DNA from: Nonomuraea sp. NEAU-A123
Lineage (GTDB): Bacteria; Actinomycetota; Actinomycetes; Streptosporangiales; Streptosporangiaceae
NCBI RefSeq assembly: GCF_018603905.1
Contig: NZ_JAHFZZ010000027.1
Location: 81,294 to 145,293 of the forward strand
DNA: 64,000 bases
Direction of reading: 5' to 3'
Below are positions 6,997-15,151 of this stretch, in pieces. Every line of letters starts with the position of its first letter. Positions within the stretch are counted from its first letter, which is position 1. Under the pieces are notes generated by a model, which made no database searches, was not told the origin of the DNA, and worked only from the letters and a program-made list of their open reading frames with translations. The translations under genes were made by a program, and so were the position numbers.

Positions 6997-7890
6997 ATGT
7001 CGACTTTCGAGGACCACCGAAGCCTGCTGACCGGCGTCGCGTACCGGATCCTGGGCAGCATGGCCGACGCCGAGGACGTGGTGCAGGAGGCGTGGCTGCG
7101 CTGGTCCGGCGTGGACGAGACGACCGTCGCCGAGCCCAAGGCGTACCTGGTCAGGATCACGTCGCGGCTGGCCATCGACCGGCTGCGGTGGGTGAAGTCG
7201 CGGCGGGAGTCGTACGTCGGCCCGTGGCTGCCCGAGCCCATCAGCACCGCGCCCGACGTCGCGGAGCACGCGGAGCTGGCCGACTCCGTCGAGCTGGCGC
7301 TCCTTGTGGTGCTCGAAACGCTCTCGCCGCTGGAGCGGGCGGTGTTCGTGTTGCGGGAGGCGTTCGACCTGCCGTTCTCCGAGATCGCCGAGGTCATCGG
7401 CCGGGCCGAGCCCGCCACCCGGCAGCTGGCCAAGCGGGCCCGCGAGCACGTACAGGAGAAGCGGCCCCGTTTCGACGTGGACCTCGGCGAGCGACGGCGC
7501 ATCACCGAACGCTTCATCCGCGCCTCCACCAGCGGCGATCTGGACGGGCTGATCGGCCTGCTGTCCAGTGAAGTGACGCTGGTCAGCGACGGCGGCGGCA
7601 AGGCCCGCGCCCCGCTGCGCGCCCTCACCGGTGCCGAGAACGTGACGCGCTTCCTGGCGTCCATCACCACCCCCGAGGGCATCGCCAAGTTCATGGCCTC
7701 GATCGGTGTGGGGGACTTCACCACCATGTCGTACGGCCTGGCGAACGTGAACGGCGCCCCCGCCATGGTCGTCTCGGTCGCGGGCCGGGTCGTCACCGTC
7801 ATCTCCCTGCTCATCACGGACGGCAAGATCGACACCATCTACCTCCTCGCCAACCCGGAGAAGATCGCCCACCTCGACGCCCTTTCCTGA
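6997..7890 (+). CDS. ECF41-family RNA polymerase sigma factor (SigJ-like) with SnoaL-like C-terminal domain
   Basis: 297 aa. Sigma region 2 (SLLTGVAYRILGSMADAEDVVQEAW) is followed by the group-specific linker WLPEP, region 4 (LSPLERAVFVLREAFDLPFSEIAEVIG), and an extra domain of about 120 aa carrying DGGGK and NPEKI. WLPEP, DGGGK and NPDKL-like motifs together define ECF41, in which the fused SnoaL-like domain takes the place of a separate anti-sigma factor. The usual neighbour, a COE gene (carboxymuconolactone decarboxylase, oxidoreductase or epimerase), is missing here. There is no Shine-Dalgarno; translation is probably leaderless. Confidence 0.92.
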   Translation: MSTFEDHRSLLTGVAYRILGSMADAEDVVQEAWLRWSGVDETTVAEPKAYLVRITSRLAIDRLRWVKSRRESYVGPWLPEPISTAPDVAEHAELADSVELALLVVLETLSPLERAVFVLREAFDLPFSEIAEVIGRAEPATRQLAKRAREHVQEKRPRFDVDLGERRRITERFIRASTSGDLDGLIGLLSSEVTLVSDGGGKARAPLRALTGAENVTRFLASITTPEGIAKFMASIGVGDFTTMSYGLANVNGAPAMVVSVAGRVVTVISLLITDGKIDTIYLLANPEKIAHLDALS

Positions 7891-7960
7891 CCCGCGACCA
7901 CTGTCAAAGGCCCGCCCAGCACCGTGCCGTGGAAGCGGGTGCCGGCCTTCCTCCAGAACG

Positions 7961-8785
7961 TCAGAGAGAAGTAGTGGTGCGCATGGTCAGCGCGGCATCC
8001 TCCAGGGACAGCGCGACCGTGACGGCCCCCAGCTCCCCCGTACGCCGGACGTGGGTGCCACCACACGGGATCGACGTCTCGCCTTCCGGCAGCGCGCAGT
8101 GCCACGTACGGCGGGCCGTCAGCCCGGGCCCCGGCACGTCGAGCCGGACCGCCGCGTCGGCCATGACCCACGCTTTGAGCCGGTCGTTCACCTCTGCGGC
8201 GACCTGCGAGAGCTCCAGCCCGTCGGCGGAGAACCCCTTCTTACGCAGGGACTTGCCGAGGCGGTAGACATCCTCGCTGCCGAAGGGGGAGATCCGCGAC
8301 GAGGTGATCGCGCTCTGGTCGAAGTCCGGGTGGCCGAGTCCGTCCGGCGCCACCGGCTTGCGCCAGTGCCCGGCCAGGGCGGCGTTGAGCGCGAGGGCGG
8401 CCAGATGGCAGGCGGTGTGCCCGGCCGACAGCGCCGCCCGGTGGCCGGGGTCCACCTCCAGCGCCACCTCGGTCCCCACGGGCAGCGGGGTGTCGGTCAC
8501 GTGGACGACCAGCCAAGCCCAGCCCTCGGTGCCCCGGCGTACCGGGATGTCGGGGCCGAGGAAGATCTCGCCGGTGCCCGACTGGGCCCCCGTGACGCAG
8601 TCGGCCACCGGCAGCCCGCCGATCGTGCCCTGGTCGGCCGGTTGGTCCGGCCAGGTGTGATCAAGCGGGTGGAAGGGGGTTTCGGCGACGACGAGGCCGT
8701 GCCGGCCCCCCGCCGGCACGACCCCGACGATCTCCGACCGGCCACTGACATGACCGTCGGGGAAGGTGACGACTGTCGAATTCAT
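7961..8785 (-). CDS. AlaX-like alanyl-tRNA editing / metal-dependent hydrolase
   Basis: 274 aa. The zinc site of AlaRS/ThrRS-type editing domains is intact: HTACH (HxxxH) in the middle and CGGTHV (CxxxH) near the C-terminus. The N-terminal barrel resembles the small domain of AlaX type II proteins (GVVPAGGRHGLVVAETPFHP, then GGLPVADC). Such proteins hydrolyse mis-charged Ser- or Gly-tRNA(Ala). The start ATG overlaps the stop of the upstream permease gene (ATGA, 8782-8785), so the two are translationally coupled. A tRNA-Ala gene lies 1 kb away but is separated by other units. Confidence 0.78.
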   Translation of the reverse strand: MNSTVVTFPDGHVSGRSEIVGVVPAGGRHGLVVAETPFHPLDHTWPDQPADQGTIGGLPVADCVTGAQSGTGEIFLGPDIPVRRGTEGWAWLVVHVTDTPLPVGTEVALEVDPGHRAALSAGHTACHLAALALNAALAGHWRKPVAPDGLGHPDFDQSAITSSRISPFGSEDVYRLGKSLRKKGFSADGLELSQVAAEVNDRLKAWVMADAAVRLDVPGPGLTARRTWHCALPEGETSIPCGGTHVRRTGELGAVTVALSLEDAALTMRTTTSL

Positions 8786-10023
8786 CCGCCTATTCTGGCA
8801 GGCACGGGCTCGTCGTCCAGCGGCGCGGACTCGTCCTCGAGGTAGCGGTTCCGGCCCGCGTACAGGCCGGTGAAGAGCTGCACGACCAGCACCGCGAAGA
8901 TCAGCGCGTACGGCAGCGTCCACCCACCGGTCATCTGGTGCAGCACCCCCACGAGCAGCGGCCCCGCACCCGCGATCAGGTACCCGGCGCTCTGCCCGAA
9001 CGCCGACAGCGCGGCGGTGGACTCCGGCGTACGGGTGCGCAGGGCGAGCATCATCAGCGCCAGCGGGAACGACCCCATGCCGATCGCCACGAACGTCACC
9101 CAGACCGCCGCCGTCGAGATCGGCGCGAACCACAGCCCGGCGAAGCCGACGGCGTAGCAGGCGACGAGCCCGACGACGACCGGCCGCTGGTCGGAGAAGC
9201 GCGAGGCGATGACGGGCACCAGGATCGAGACCGGGATGCTCAACGCGGTGAACACACCGAGCAGCAACCCGGCCTGGCCGGTGGTGTAGCCGCCTTCGGT
9301 GAGCATGGTGGCGAGCCAGCCGAACATGATGTACGCGATCATGGACTGGCTGCCGAAGTAGAGCGCGACCATCCAGGCCAGCTTGCTCCGGGCAAGCCGG
9401 CGAATGCCCGCGTCCCCCCGGCCGGTGTGCCGCTCCGGCTCACTGCGCAGGAGCACAAGCCACGGAATGGCGGCCACGGCGGCCAGGGCCGCCCACACGC
9501 CGAGCGCGATGTGCCAGTCACCCGACGCGCGCTCGATCGGCACGGTGGCCGCGGCGGCGAGCATGGTGCCGACGGCGAGTGCGACGGTGTAGACGGTGGT
9601 CATGATCCCGGTTCTGGCCGGGAAGTGGCGCTTGATCAGCGTCGGGATGAGGACGTTGCCGACGGCCCCGCCCGACAGCGCGACCGCGCTGCTCAGCAGG
9701 AACACCGGCGCGGAGCCGACCAGCGACCGCACGAGCATGCCGGTGCCGAGCGTGACGAGCGCGAGCAGCAGCAGCCGGTGCTCGCCCACGCGGCGGGCCA
9801 GCGTGGGTGTGATCGCGCCGACCGTGGCGAAGGCCAGTACCGGCAGCGTGGTGAGCAGGCCGGTGCCGACGCTCGACATGCCGAGCGCGCCGGCGAGCTG
9901 ATCAAGTAGGGGGCCCACGCTGGTCACGGCGGTGCGCAGGTTGAGCGCCGCGAGGACGATTCCCAGCACGAGGAGCCAGACGAGGGATCTGCCTTTGGTC
10001 TCTTGGGCGGCGAGCACGCTCAT
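8782..10023 (-). CDS. MFS permease, CynX/NimT family
   Basis: 413 aa, 12 predicted membrane helices. The first helix carries LNLRTAVTSVGPLL, characteristic of the cyanate/2-nitroimidazole permease group. A central charged loop (LLRSEPERHTGRGDAGIRR) separates the two halves. GTGGAGG lies about 12 nt before ATG 10023. No cyanase or nitroreductase is nearby, so the substrate is unknown. It shares an operon with the downstream AlaX-like gene. Confidence 0.85.
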   Translation of the reverse strand: MSVLAAQETKGRSLVWLLVLGIVLAALNLRTAVTSVGPLLDQLAGALGMSSVGTGLLTTLPVLAFATVGAITPTLARRVGEHRLLLLALVTLGTGMLVRSLVGSAPVFLLSSAVALSGGAVGNVLIPTLIKRHFPARTGIMTTVYTVALAVGTMLAAAATVPIERASGDWHIALGVWAALAAVAAIPWLVLLRSEPERHTGRGDAGIRRLARSKLAWMVALYFGSQSMIAYIMFGWLATMLTEGGYTTGQAGLLLGVFTALSIPVSILVPVIASRFSDQRPVVVGLVACYAVGFAGLWFAPISTAAVWVTFVAIGMGSFPLALMMLALRTRTPESTAALSAFGQSAGYLIAGAGPLLVGVLHQMTGGWTLPYALIFAVLVVQLFTGLYAGRNRYLEDESAPLDDEPVPARIGG

Positions 10024-10110
10024 GCGGGGACGGTTCCTCCACTCATCAAGTCATGGGATGAATCGCCATCTTAACAGGGCCGAAACACGCATTTATTCCT
10101 GACCACGACA

Positions 10111-10137
10111 AAACCCCCCGAGACACTCGGGGGGTTT
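10111..10137 (-). terminator. Rho-independent terminator, bidirectional stem
   Basis: AAACCCCCCGAG pairs perfectly with CTCGGGGGGTTT around a 3-nt loop. On the minus strand it follows the SRPBCC gene (stop at 10150) and ends in TTTTG. Confidence 0.85.
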
Positions 10138-10149
10138 GACGTCAAACCA

Positions 10150-10818
10150 TCACAGAACGGGCGGCCGACCCTGCGGCGGCTCATTACGCGAGGGCGGCGG
10201 GCCAGGCACCGGGCCGGGCGGGGGGCCGGGCACCGGGCCGGGCGGCGGGAGCGTGGAGCCCCCGGGGAACTCGCCGCCACCGCCGATGGTGCCGGGCGGC
10301 ATCCGGTCCCCGGTCCCGGGCGGCACCGGCTGGTCGCCGGGCTCGTAGCGGGAGCCGCTCTGGTGCGGTCCGGGCACCTCGCCGCGCCAGCCGCCGGTCT
10401 CGCCGCCGCGCGACTCGATGAACGACTTGAAGCGTTCCATGTCGTTCCTGATGCGCAGGCGGACGATCTGCAGCCAGTCGGCGGCCGTCTCGAGGAACCC
10501 CTCGGGGTCGTACTCCATCTGGAGCGTGACCCTGGTCGTGTTCGGGTCGAGGTGGTGGAAGGTCACCACACCCGCCTGGTGCGGACGGTCGGTCGATCGC
10601 CAGGCGATCCGCTCGTCCGGATGCTGCTCGGTGATCTCGGCCTCGAACTCGCGCTTCACTCCCGCGATCTCGGTCACCCACGCCGTACGCGTGTCACCGA
10701 GCTGCTTGACGGATTCGACACCCTCCATGAACTCGGGGAAGCTCTCGAACTGCGTCCATTGGTTGTATGCCACCCTGACGGGGACCTGGACATCTACTGA
10801 GTGCTCGATCGTGCTCAT
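10150..10818 (-). CDS. SRPBCC (START/cyclase-like) protein with Pro/Gly-rich tail
   Basis: 222 aa. Residues 1-145 form a helix-grip domain: EHSVDVQVPVRVAYNQWTQF, then FPEFMEGVESVKQL, and ADWLQIVRLRIRNDMERFK in the last helix. It is the common actinobacterial 'SRPBCC family / cyclase' type that binds a hydrophobic ligand. The C-terminal 75 aa is low-complexity, with the repeat PGPVPGPPP. Function is unknown. Start ATG 10818; the ribosome-binding site is weak. Confidence 0.8.
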   Translation of the reverse strand: MSTIEHSVDVQVPVRVAYNQWTQFESFPEFMEGVESVKQLGDTRTAWVTEIAGVKREFEAEITEQHPDERIAWRSTDRPHQAGVVTFHHLDPNTTRVTLQMEYDPEGFLETAADWLQIVRLRIRNDMERFKSFIESRGGETGGWRGEVPGPHQSGSRYEPGDQPVPPGTGDRMPPGTIGGGGEFPGGSTLPPPGPVPGPPPGPVPGPPPSRNEPPQGRPPVL

Positions 10819-10849
10819 GGGGGTGGCCCCTGCCCAGCCCCGCGAGCGG

Positions 10850-11230
10850 TTAACGCCTGCGCAACAGCCAGTAGAGGCCGACGAACGGCAGGACCAGCGG
10901 GATGAACAGGTAACCCTTCCCATAAACCGACCAGACGGTCGCCTCGGGAAAGGCGGCCGGATCGAGAACGCTGGCCGTGCCGATGAGCAACACGCCGGCC
11001 AGCTCGACGCCCAGCGCCGCCAGCGCGAGGGTGCGCGCCCCACGGATCAGCGCGACGGTGAGCAGGATGTAGACCAGCGCGGCGAACGCCGACAGCGTGT
11101 ACGCCAGCGGCGCCTCCCCGAACCGGGTGACGATCTGCACCGTGGCCCGCGAGCCCGCGGCGAGCGCGAAGAGCCCGTAGACGGCGACGAGCGCCCGCCC
11201 TGGCCCGCTGCCGAGGGACGGCGCGGTCAC
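10850..11230 (-). CDS. small membrane protein, unknown family
   Basis: 126 aa with four hydrophobic segments (LVAVYGLFALAAGSRATVQI, LAYTLSAFAALVYILLTVAL, LALAALGVELAGVLLIGTA and LFIPLVLPFVGLYWLL) ending in RRR. The GTG start (11230) overlaps the stop of the preceding gene (GTGA), so it is coupled to 11227-11589. I do not recognise a named family. It resembles the many small 4-TM 'integral membrane' proteins of actinomycetes. Confidence 0.65.
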   Translation of the reverse strand: MTAPSLGSGPGRALVAVYGLFALAAGSRATVQIVTRFGEAPLAYTLSAFAALVYILLTVALIRGARTLALAALGVELAGVLLIGTASVLDPAAFPEATVWSVYGKGYLFIPLVLPFVGLYWLLRRR

Positions 11231-11589
11231 GGGAGACCCTGCCAGATCTGCAGCAGCCGGCCCGTCATCACCGCGATCGCGAACCCGGCCACGACCAGGA
11301 TCGCCGGCCCCCACCGGCTCCGCTCGGCCAGCGCGAGGAAGACGCCCGCCGGCGGGATGACCGCCTGGCCGCCGAGGTAGCCGTAGAGCGTGGCCTTCGC
11401 GGCCGGCCCCTGGCCACCGACCACCGCGGCGATCACGATGCCCGCCTGGACCAGCACCGCCACCTCCAGCACGGCGAACCCGATGAGCAGGACCATGCCC
11501 ATGGGCCGGTTGCGGATCGCGGTGATCAGGCTCGCCAGGGCGAGCAGCAGCGAGCCGACGATCACGATCGTGGCGACGGTGGTGTTCAT
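11227..11589 (-). CDS. small membrane protein, unknown family
   Basis: 120 aa, four predicted helices (TVATIVIVGSLLLALASLIT, GMVLLIGFAVLEVAVLVQAG, and two C-terminal helices ending IWQGLP). It is probably the first gene of a two- or three-gene unit with 10850-11230 and perhaps the SRPBCC gene. It starts 10 bp after the TetR gene stop on the same strand, so it may belong to that transcript. No ribosome-binding site is evident. Confidence 0.6.
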   Translation of the reverse strand: MNTTVATIVIVGSLLLALASLITAIRNRPMGMVLLIGFAVLEVAVLVQAGIVIAAVVGGQGPAAKATLYGYLGGQAVIPPAGVFLALAERSRWGPAILVVAGFAIAVMTGRLLQIWQGLP

Positions 11590-11599
11590 CGGGAAAAGG

Positions 11600-12289
11600 C
11601 TATCGCCCGGGTAGGTCGCCCTCGATTCCGTCCAGCAGCCAGTTGAGCCCTCGCTCGTAGGTGTCGTCGGCGCCCGCCACGCCACCCTCGATCAGCGGCG
11701 CGAGTCGCGGGAACGCACCGCTCGCGACCAGCTCCCGCATGTACGGCTCGGCGATGGCGGCTCGTTCGGCGTCGTTGACCCCCATCGTGCGGGGTGCGGC
11801 GCGCTCCAGCGACTCACGGATGATGTAGCCCAGCGAGTAGTCGTCGACCGTGGCCAGGATCCGCCACTTGGTCAACTGGTCCACCTCCAGCCCGTCGAGC
11901 GCGGCCAGCGACTGCTCGACATGGCGCAGCCCGTTCGGCCCGACGGAGACGCGCTGGGCGACCAGGTCGACCCGCCACGGATGCCGGCGTACGACTTCCC
12001 GCTCGCGCCGGGCGATGGTCAGGATCGCCGCGCGCCAGTCTTCCGGCAGCGGCTCGTCCACCAGCACCTCGGCGGCGACCTCGTCGGCCATCAGGTCGAG
12101 CAGGTCTTCCTTGCGCTCGATGTAGGAGTAGAGCGTCATCGCGCGGGCGCCCAGCTCGGTGGCCACCCGCCGGATGGAGACCGCCCCCAGCCCTTCGGCG
12201 TCGGCGATCGCGATCGCGGCGGCCACGATCGCCTCCCGGGTCAGCGCGGGACGTCGCTGCGGCGCGGGCCGCGACCAGACGGAACTCAC
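11600..12289 (-). CDS. TetR-family regulator, repressor of the adjacent DHA2 efflux pump
   Basis: 229 aa. The helix-turn-helix is ALTREAIVAAAIAIADAEG, then SIRRVATELGARAMTLYSYI, and the ligand domain is of the TetR_C type (ILTIARREREVVRRHPW, then YSLGYIIRESL). It is divergent from a drug-efflux gene with 54 bp between starts, and the gap contains a three-half-site operator. This is the classic layout of a TetR that represses a transporter until the exported compound binds. Confidence 0.88.
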   Translation of the reverse strand: MSSVWSRPAPQRRPALTREAIVAAAIAIADAEGLGAVSIRRVATELGARAMTLYSYIERKEDLLDLMADEVAAEVLVDEPLPEDWRAAILTIARREREVVRRHPWRVDLVAQRVSVGPNGLRHVEQSLAALDGLEVDQLTKWRILATVDDYSLGYIIRESLERAAPRTMGVNDAERAAIAEPYMRELVASGAFPRLAPLIEGGVAGADDTYERGLNWLLDGIEGDLPGR

Positions 12290-12311
12290 GGGCTCAGTCT
12301 AAGCGAGCCGA

Positions 12312-12358
12312 TACACCGTACGAATAATGTTACGCTGTACGGCATGCGATACAGCGTA
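12312..12358. promoter_or_regulatory. operator array of the TetR/DHA2 pair
   Basis: Three 9-bp half-sites alternate in orientation at 19-bp steps: TACACCGTA (12312-12320), TACGCTGTA (12331-12339) and TACAGCGTA (12350-12358). The last two form a perfect inverted repeat centred on the transporter ATG (12344). The -10-like TAATGT (12325-12330) lies between the first two sites. Confidence 0.7.
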
Positions 12359-13699
12359 CGAGATCCCCTCAAGACAACCGGTCTAGTGGTCCTGCTGGGT
12401 GTGATCATGACGATCCTCGACACGACGATCATGAACGTGGCGGTCAACGCCCTGGCCCGCGACTTCCACACGACGCTGTCCACCATGCAGTGGGTGATCA
12501 CCGGCTACCTGCTGGCCCTGTCCATGTCGATCCCGGTCACCGGCTGGGCGGTCGGCCGGTTCGGCACGAAGGCGGTCTGGCTGACCTCGCTGGTGCTGTT
12601 CGCCGGCGGCTCCGCCCTGAGCGCCGCGGCCTGGTCGGTGAGCGCCCTGATCGCCTTCCGCGCGGTCCAGGGACTGGGCGGCGGCCTGCTCATGCCGGCC
12701 GGCCAGGCGATGATCGCCCAGGCCGCGGGCCAGGACCGGATGGGCCGGGGAATGGCCATGATCTCGGTGCCCGCGATGCTGGCCCCGGTGCTCGGCCCCC
12801 TGCTCGGCGGCGTGATCGTGGAGAACCTCGACTGGCGCTGGCTGTTCCTGGTGAACCTGCCCGTCTGCGTCATCGCCCTGCTCGCCGCGATCAAGCTGCT
12901 GCCCGGTGGGCGGCCGAGCGCTGGCAGCCGCCTCGACGTGCTCGGTCTGGCGCTGCTCTCCCCCGGCCTGGCCGCGCTGGTCTTCGGCCTGTCGGAGGTG
13001 GGCAACGGCGCCTCGCTCGCCCATCCGGCGCTGTGGGGCGGGCTCGCGCTGGTGGCGGTGTTCGCGGTGCGGGCGGTGCGGACTCCGGGCGGGCTGCTCG
13101 ACCTGCGGCTGTTCGGCGACCGGACGTTCGCGGCCGCGGTGGTCGCGCTGATCTGCTACTCGGCCGCGCTGTTCGGCGTGACCGTGCTCGTCCCCCTCTA
13201 CAGCCAGCTCGCTCAGGGCGGCGACGCGCTGGACGCCGGGCTACTGCTGGCGCCGATGGGCGCCGGCGCCGCCCTGACCATGCCGATCGCCGGCAAGCTC
13301 ACCGACCGGAGCGGGCCGCGCGGGGTCGGGGCGGCGGGTGTGGTGCTGGCGACGCTCGGCGTGCTGGGGTTCGTGCTGTTCGGCGGGCTCGTGCCGATGT
13401 TCGTGCTGGGTCTCGGGCACGGGCTGGTCGCGCCGTCCGTGGCGGCCGCCGCGTTCAAGACGCTCGACCGGGCCGCCATGCCCGCCGCCTCGACGCTGAG
13501 CACCATCTCGGTACGCCTGGCGTCGTCGTTCGGCGTGGCACTGCTGGCCGTACTCCTTCAGGTCTTCACCAGGGCAGGCGTCGCCGAGCCGTTCACCTAC
13601 GCGTTCGGCTGCGCGATCGCGCTGGCCGCCGTCTCGCTGGTGCCGATCGCGCTCATAGGATCGGCAGTATGGAAAGAGTCCTCGTCAGCGCCTGCCTGA
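12344..13699 (+). CDS. DHA2-type (EmrB/QacA) multidrug MFS transporter
   Basis: 451 aa with a 14-helix layout. DHA2 signatures are LDTTIMNVAVNALARDF in helix 1, STMQWVITGYLLALSMSIPVTGW, and the motif C-like stretch MLAPVLGPLLGGVIV. It exports lipophilic cations or antibiotics by proton antiport. The ATG at 12344 lies inside the operator and has no Shine-Dalgarno, so the transcript is probably very short-leadered. The 3' end overlaps the DUF523 gene by 31 bp. Confidence 0.88.
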   Translation: MRYSVRDPLKTTGLVVLLGVIMTILDTTIMNVAVNALARDFHTTLSTMQWVITGYLLALSMSIPVTGWAVGRFGTKAVWLTSLVLFAGGSALSAAAWSVSALIAFRAVQGLGGGLLMPAGQAMIAQAAGQDRMGRGMAMISVPAMLAPVLGPLLGGVIVENLDWRWLFLVNLPVCVIALLAAIKLLPGGRPSAGSRLDVLGLALLSPGLAALVFGLSEVGNGASLAHPALWGGLALVAVFAVRAVRTPGGLLDLRLFGDRTFAAAVVALICYSAALFGVTVLVPLYSQLAQGGDALDAGLLLAPMGAGAALTMPIAGKLTDRSGPRGVGAAGVVLATLGVLGFVLFGGLVPMFVLGLGHGLVAPSVAAAAFKTLDRAAMPAASTLSTISVRLASSFGVALLAVLLQVFTRAGVAEPFTYAFGCAIALAAVSLVPIALIGSAVWKESSSAPA

Positions 13700-14163
13700 T
13701 GGGCCGGCGGGTGCGCTATGACGGCGGCGCCAAGACCAGCGCCGACGCGCTGCTCGCCGCCTGGCACGAGGAGGGCCGCCTGGTGCCGTTCTGCCCCGAG
13801 GTGGAGGGCGGGCTGCCGATCCCCCGCCCGGCCGCCGAGATCGAGGGCGGGGTGAGCGGCGCGGCCGTGCTGTCGGGGGCGGCCCGCGTGCTCACCACCG
13901 ACGGATCCGACGTCACGGCCGAGTTCCTGTCGGGCGCGCAGTCGGCGCTCGCCGTCGCCCGGTCCTTCGGCGTACGGCTGGCGGTGCTGAAGGAGGGCAG
14001 CCCCTCGTGCGGCGCGCTGACCATCTATGACGGCACGTTCCAGGGCCGCCGCACGCCCGGCCAGGGCGTCACCACGGCACTGCTGGAGCTCAACGGGATC
14101 CGCGTCTTCACCGAGGACCACATCGCCGAGGCCGCCGCCTACCTACGCAGCCTCGACGTGTAG
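13669..14163 (+). CDS. DUF523 family protein
   Basis: 164 aa. Family pattern: MERVLVSACLMGRRVRYDGG, then LVPFCPEVEGGLPIPRPAAEI, LKEGSPSCGALTIYDGTF and GVTTALLELNGI. The conserved Cys residues (SACLMG, FCPE, SPSCG) could bind a metal. Biochemical role is unknown. ATG 13669, with AGGAT upstream, lies within the end of the transporter gene, so translation is probably coupled. Confidence 0.85.
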   Translation: MERVLVSACLMGRRVRYDGGAKTSADALLAAWHEEGRLVPFCPEVEGGLPIPRPAAEIEGGVSGAAVLSGAARVLTTDGSDVTAEFLSGAQSALAVARSFGVRLAVLKEGSPSCGALTIYDGTFQGRRTPGQGVTTALLELNGIRVFTEDHIAEAAAYLRSLDV

Positions 14164-14519
14164 AGCGCGCCGGCCAGGCCCGCGATGAGCAGCATCGCCA
14201 TCGTGCGGTGATACCAGGTGTTCAGCGTGGTCGTCTCGGCCGCGCCGAACGCCAGCGCGAGTACCCCCATCAGCACCCCGGCCAGCGCCCCCGCGTGCGT
14301 GTAGATCAGCCCGTCCCACGCCCACGGCCGGCCGGTCAGCGCACCGCGGGCACCGATGAGCAGGACCGCGCCGCAGAACGTCTCCACGATCGTCGCCGGT
14401 ACGATCACGGGCTGGTGCAGCGGGCCGAGCGCGAGCCCGGTGTGCAGCAGCGCCGCGCAGAAGAAGATCAGCGCATAGGCCACCGAGAGGGCTCCCAGCG
14501 CTTTCCGCAGTGCGTCCAT
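14139..14519 (-). CDS. small membrane protein (4 TM), unknown family
   Basis: 126 aa: LGALSVAYALIFFCAALLHTGLALG, VPATIVETFCGAVLLIGA, a central helix GALAGVLMGVLALAFGA, then HRTMAMLLIAGLAGALY. The 3' end overlaps the convergent DUF523 gene by 25 bp. I do not recognise a family; the pattern His-Thr-Gly in helix 1 and YHRTM before helix 4 recurs in similar actinobacterial proteins. Confidence 0.6.
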   Translation of the reverse strand: MDALRKALGALSVAYALIFFCAALLHTGLALGPLHQPVIVPATIVETFCGAVLLIGARGALTGRPWAWDGLIYTHAGALAGVLMGVLALAFGAAETTTLNTWYHRTMAMLLIAGLAGALYTSRLRR

Positions 14520-14608
14520 GCCCTTACGCTGGCACCTCGCGCGATGATCGGAATCGGCCCCAAGTCGATGGCTCGGCTACGCCGTCCGCAGTAGTGAGCG
14601 TCCCGTCA

Positions 14609-15124
14609 TCAGTACTCCCAGGTGTCGGTGCGCTGCTCGCCGCTGATGCACCACACGCCCGAGCCGTGCTCGCCCTTGACCAGGTCCACCCTGATCCAGC
14701 CGGTGTTCCTGGCGACCTTGGCGGTGTAGCCGCCTCTGGGGGTGGCCGACACCAGGCGGCAGCCCTCGGGGCCCAGCGTGAACGCCACCTCACCGCCCTT
14801 CACCGACACCACCCGCAGATTCTTCGGGGTCCTCGTGGGTGCGGGCGCCGGCGTCTTCCGCACCGCGGGCTTGGTACGAGTCCGAGTGCGGGTGGGCGTG
14901 GGCGTGACCGTTGGGGAGGGCGTGAGCGTGGGCGTAGGGGTGGGGGTGGGCGTTTTAGTGGGAGTACGGTCGCCGTCCGAGACCGCCTGCGCCACGAACG
15001 GCTCAACTTGGACATCGTCCACGAACTCGGTACGCAAGACGCCGCGCACACCGAACCACGACACTGAGATCGCGACCACGGTGGCACCACACCAGATCAC
15101 GACGTATCTAAAGGCTCGGCGCAT
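14609..15124 (-). CDS. membrane-anchored secreted protein with Thr/Pro-rich stalk
   Basis: 171 aa. One N-terminal membrane segment (YVVIWCGATVVAISVSWFGV), a stalk of TPTPTP/TRTRTRT repeats (about residues 55-90), and a C-terminal domain of about 75 aa with two Cys (EGCRL and VWCISG) that could form a disulphide and a WIRVDLVKGEHGSG strand. Unknown function. It is divergent from the response regulator at 15152, so it may belong to that regulon. Confidence 0.65.
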   Translation of the reverse strand: MRRAFRYVVIWCGATVVAISVSWFGVRGVLRTEFVDDVQVEPFVAQAVSDGDRTPTKTPTPTPTPTLTPSPTVTPTPTRTRTRTKPAVRKTPAPAPTRTPKNLRVVSVKGGEVAFTLGPEGCRLVSATPRGGYTAKVARNTGWIRVDLVKGEHGSGVWCISGEQRTDTWEY

Positions 15125-15151
15125 GACACGAATTATGTACGGGTGGGGTGA

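Noticed and set aside
10043..10061. TCATC-N9-GATGA inverted repeat upstream of the CynX-type permease, a possible GntR operator
   Set aside because: Arms are only 5 bp and no regulator gene is adjacent; expected often by chance.
11921..12343. N-terminal extension of the DHA2 transporter frame by about 140 codons
   Set aside because: It is antisense to the TetR gene and precedes the promoter; the transporter helix pattern starts at ATG 12344.
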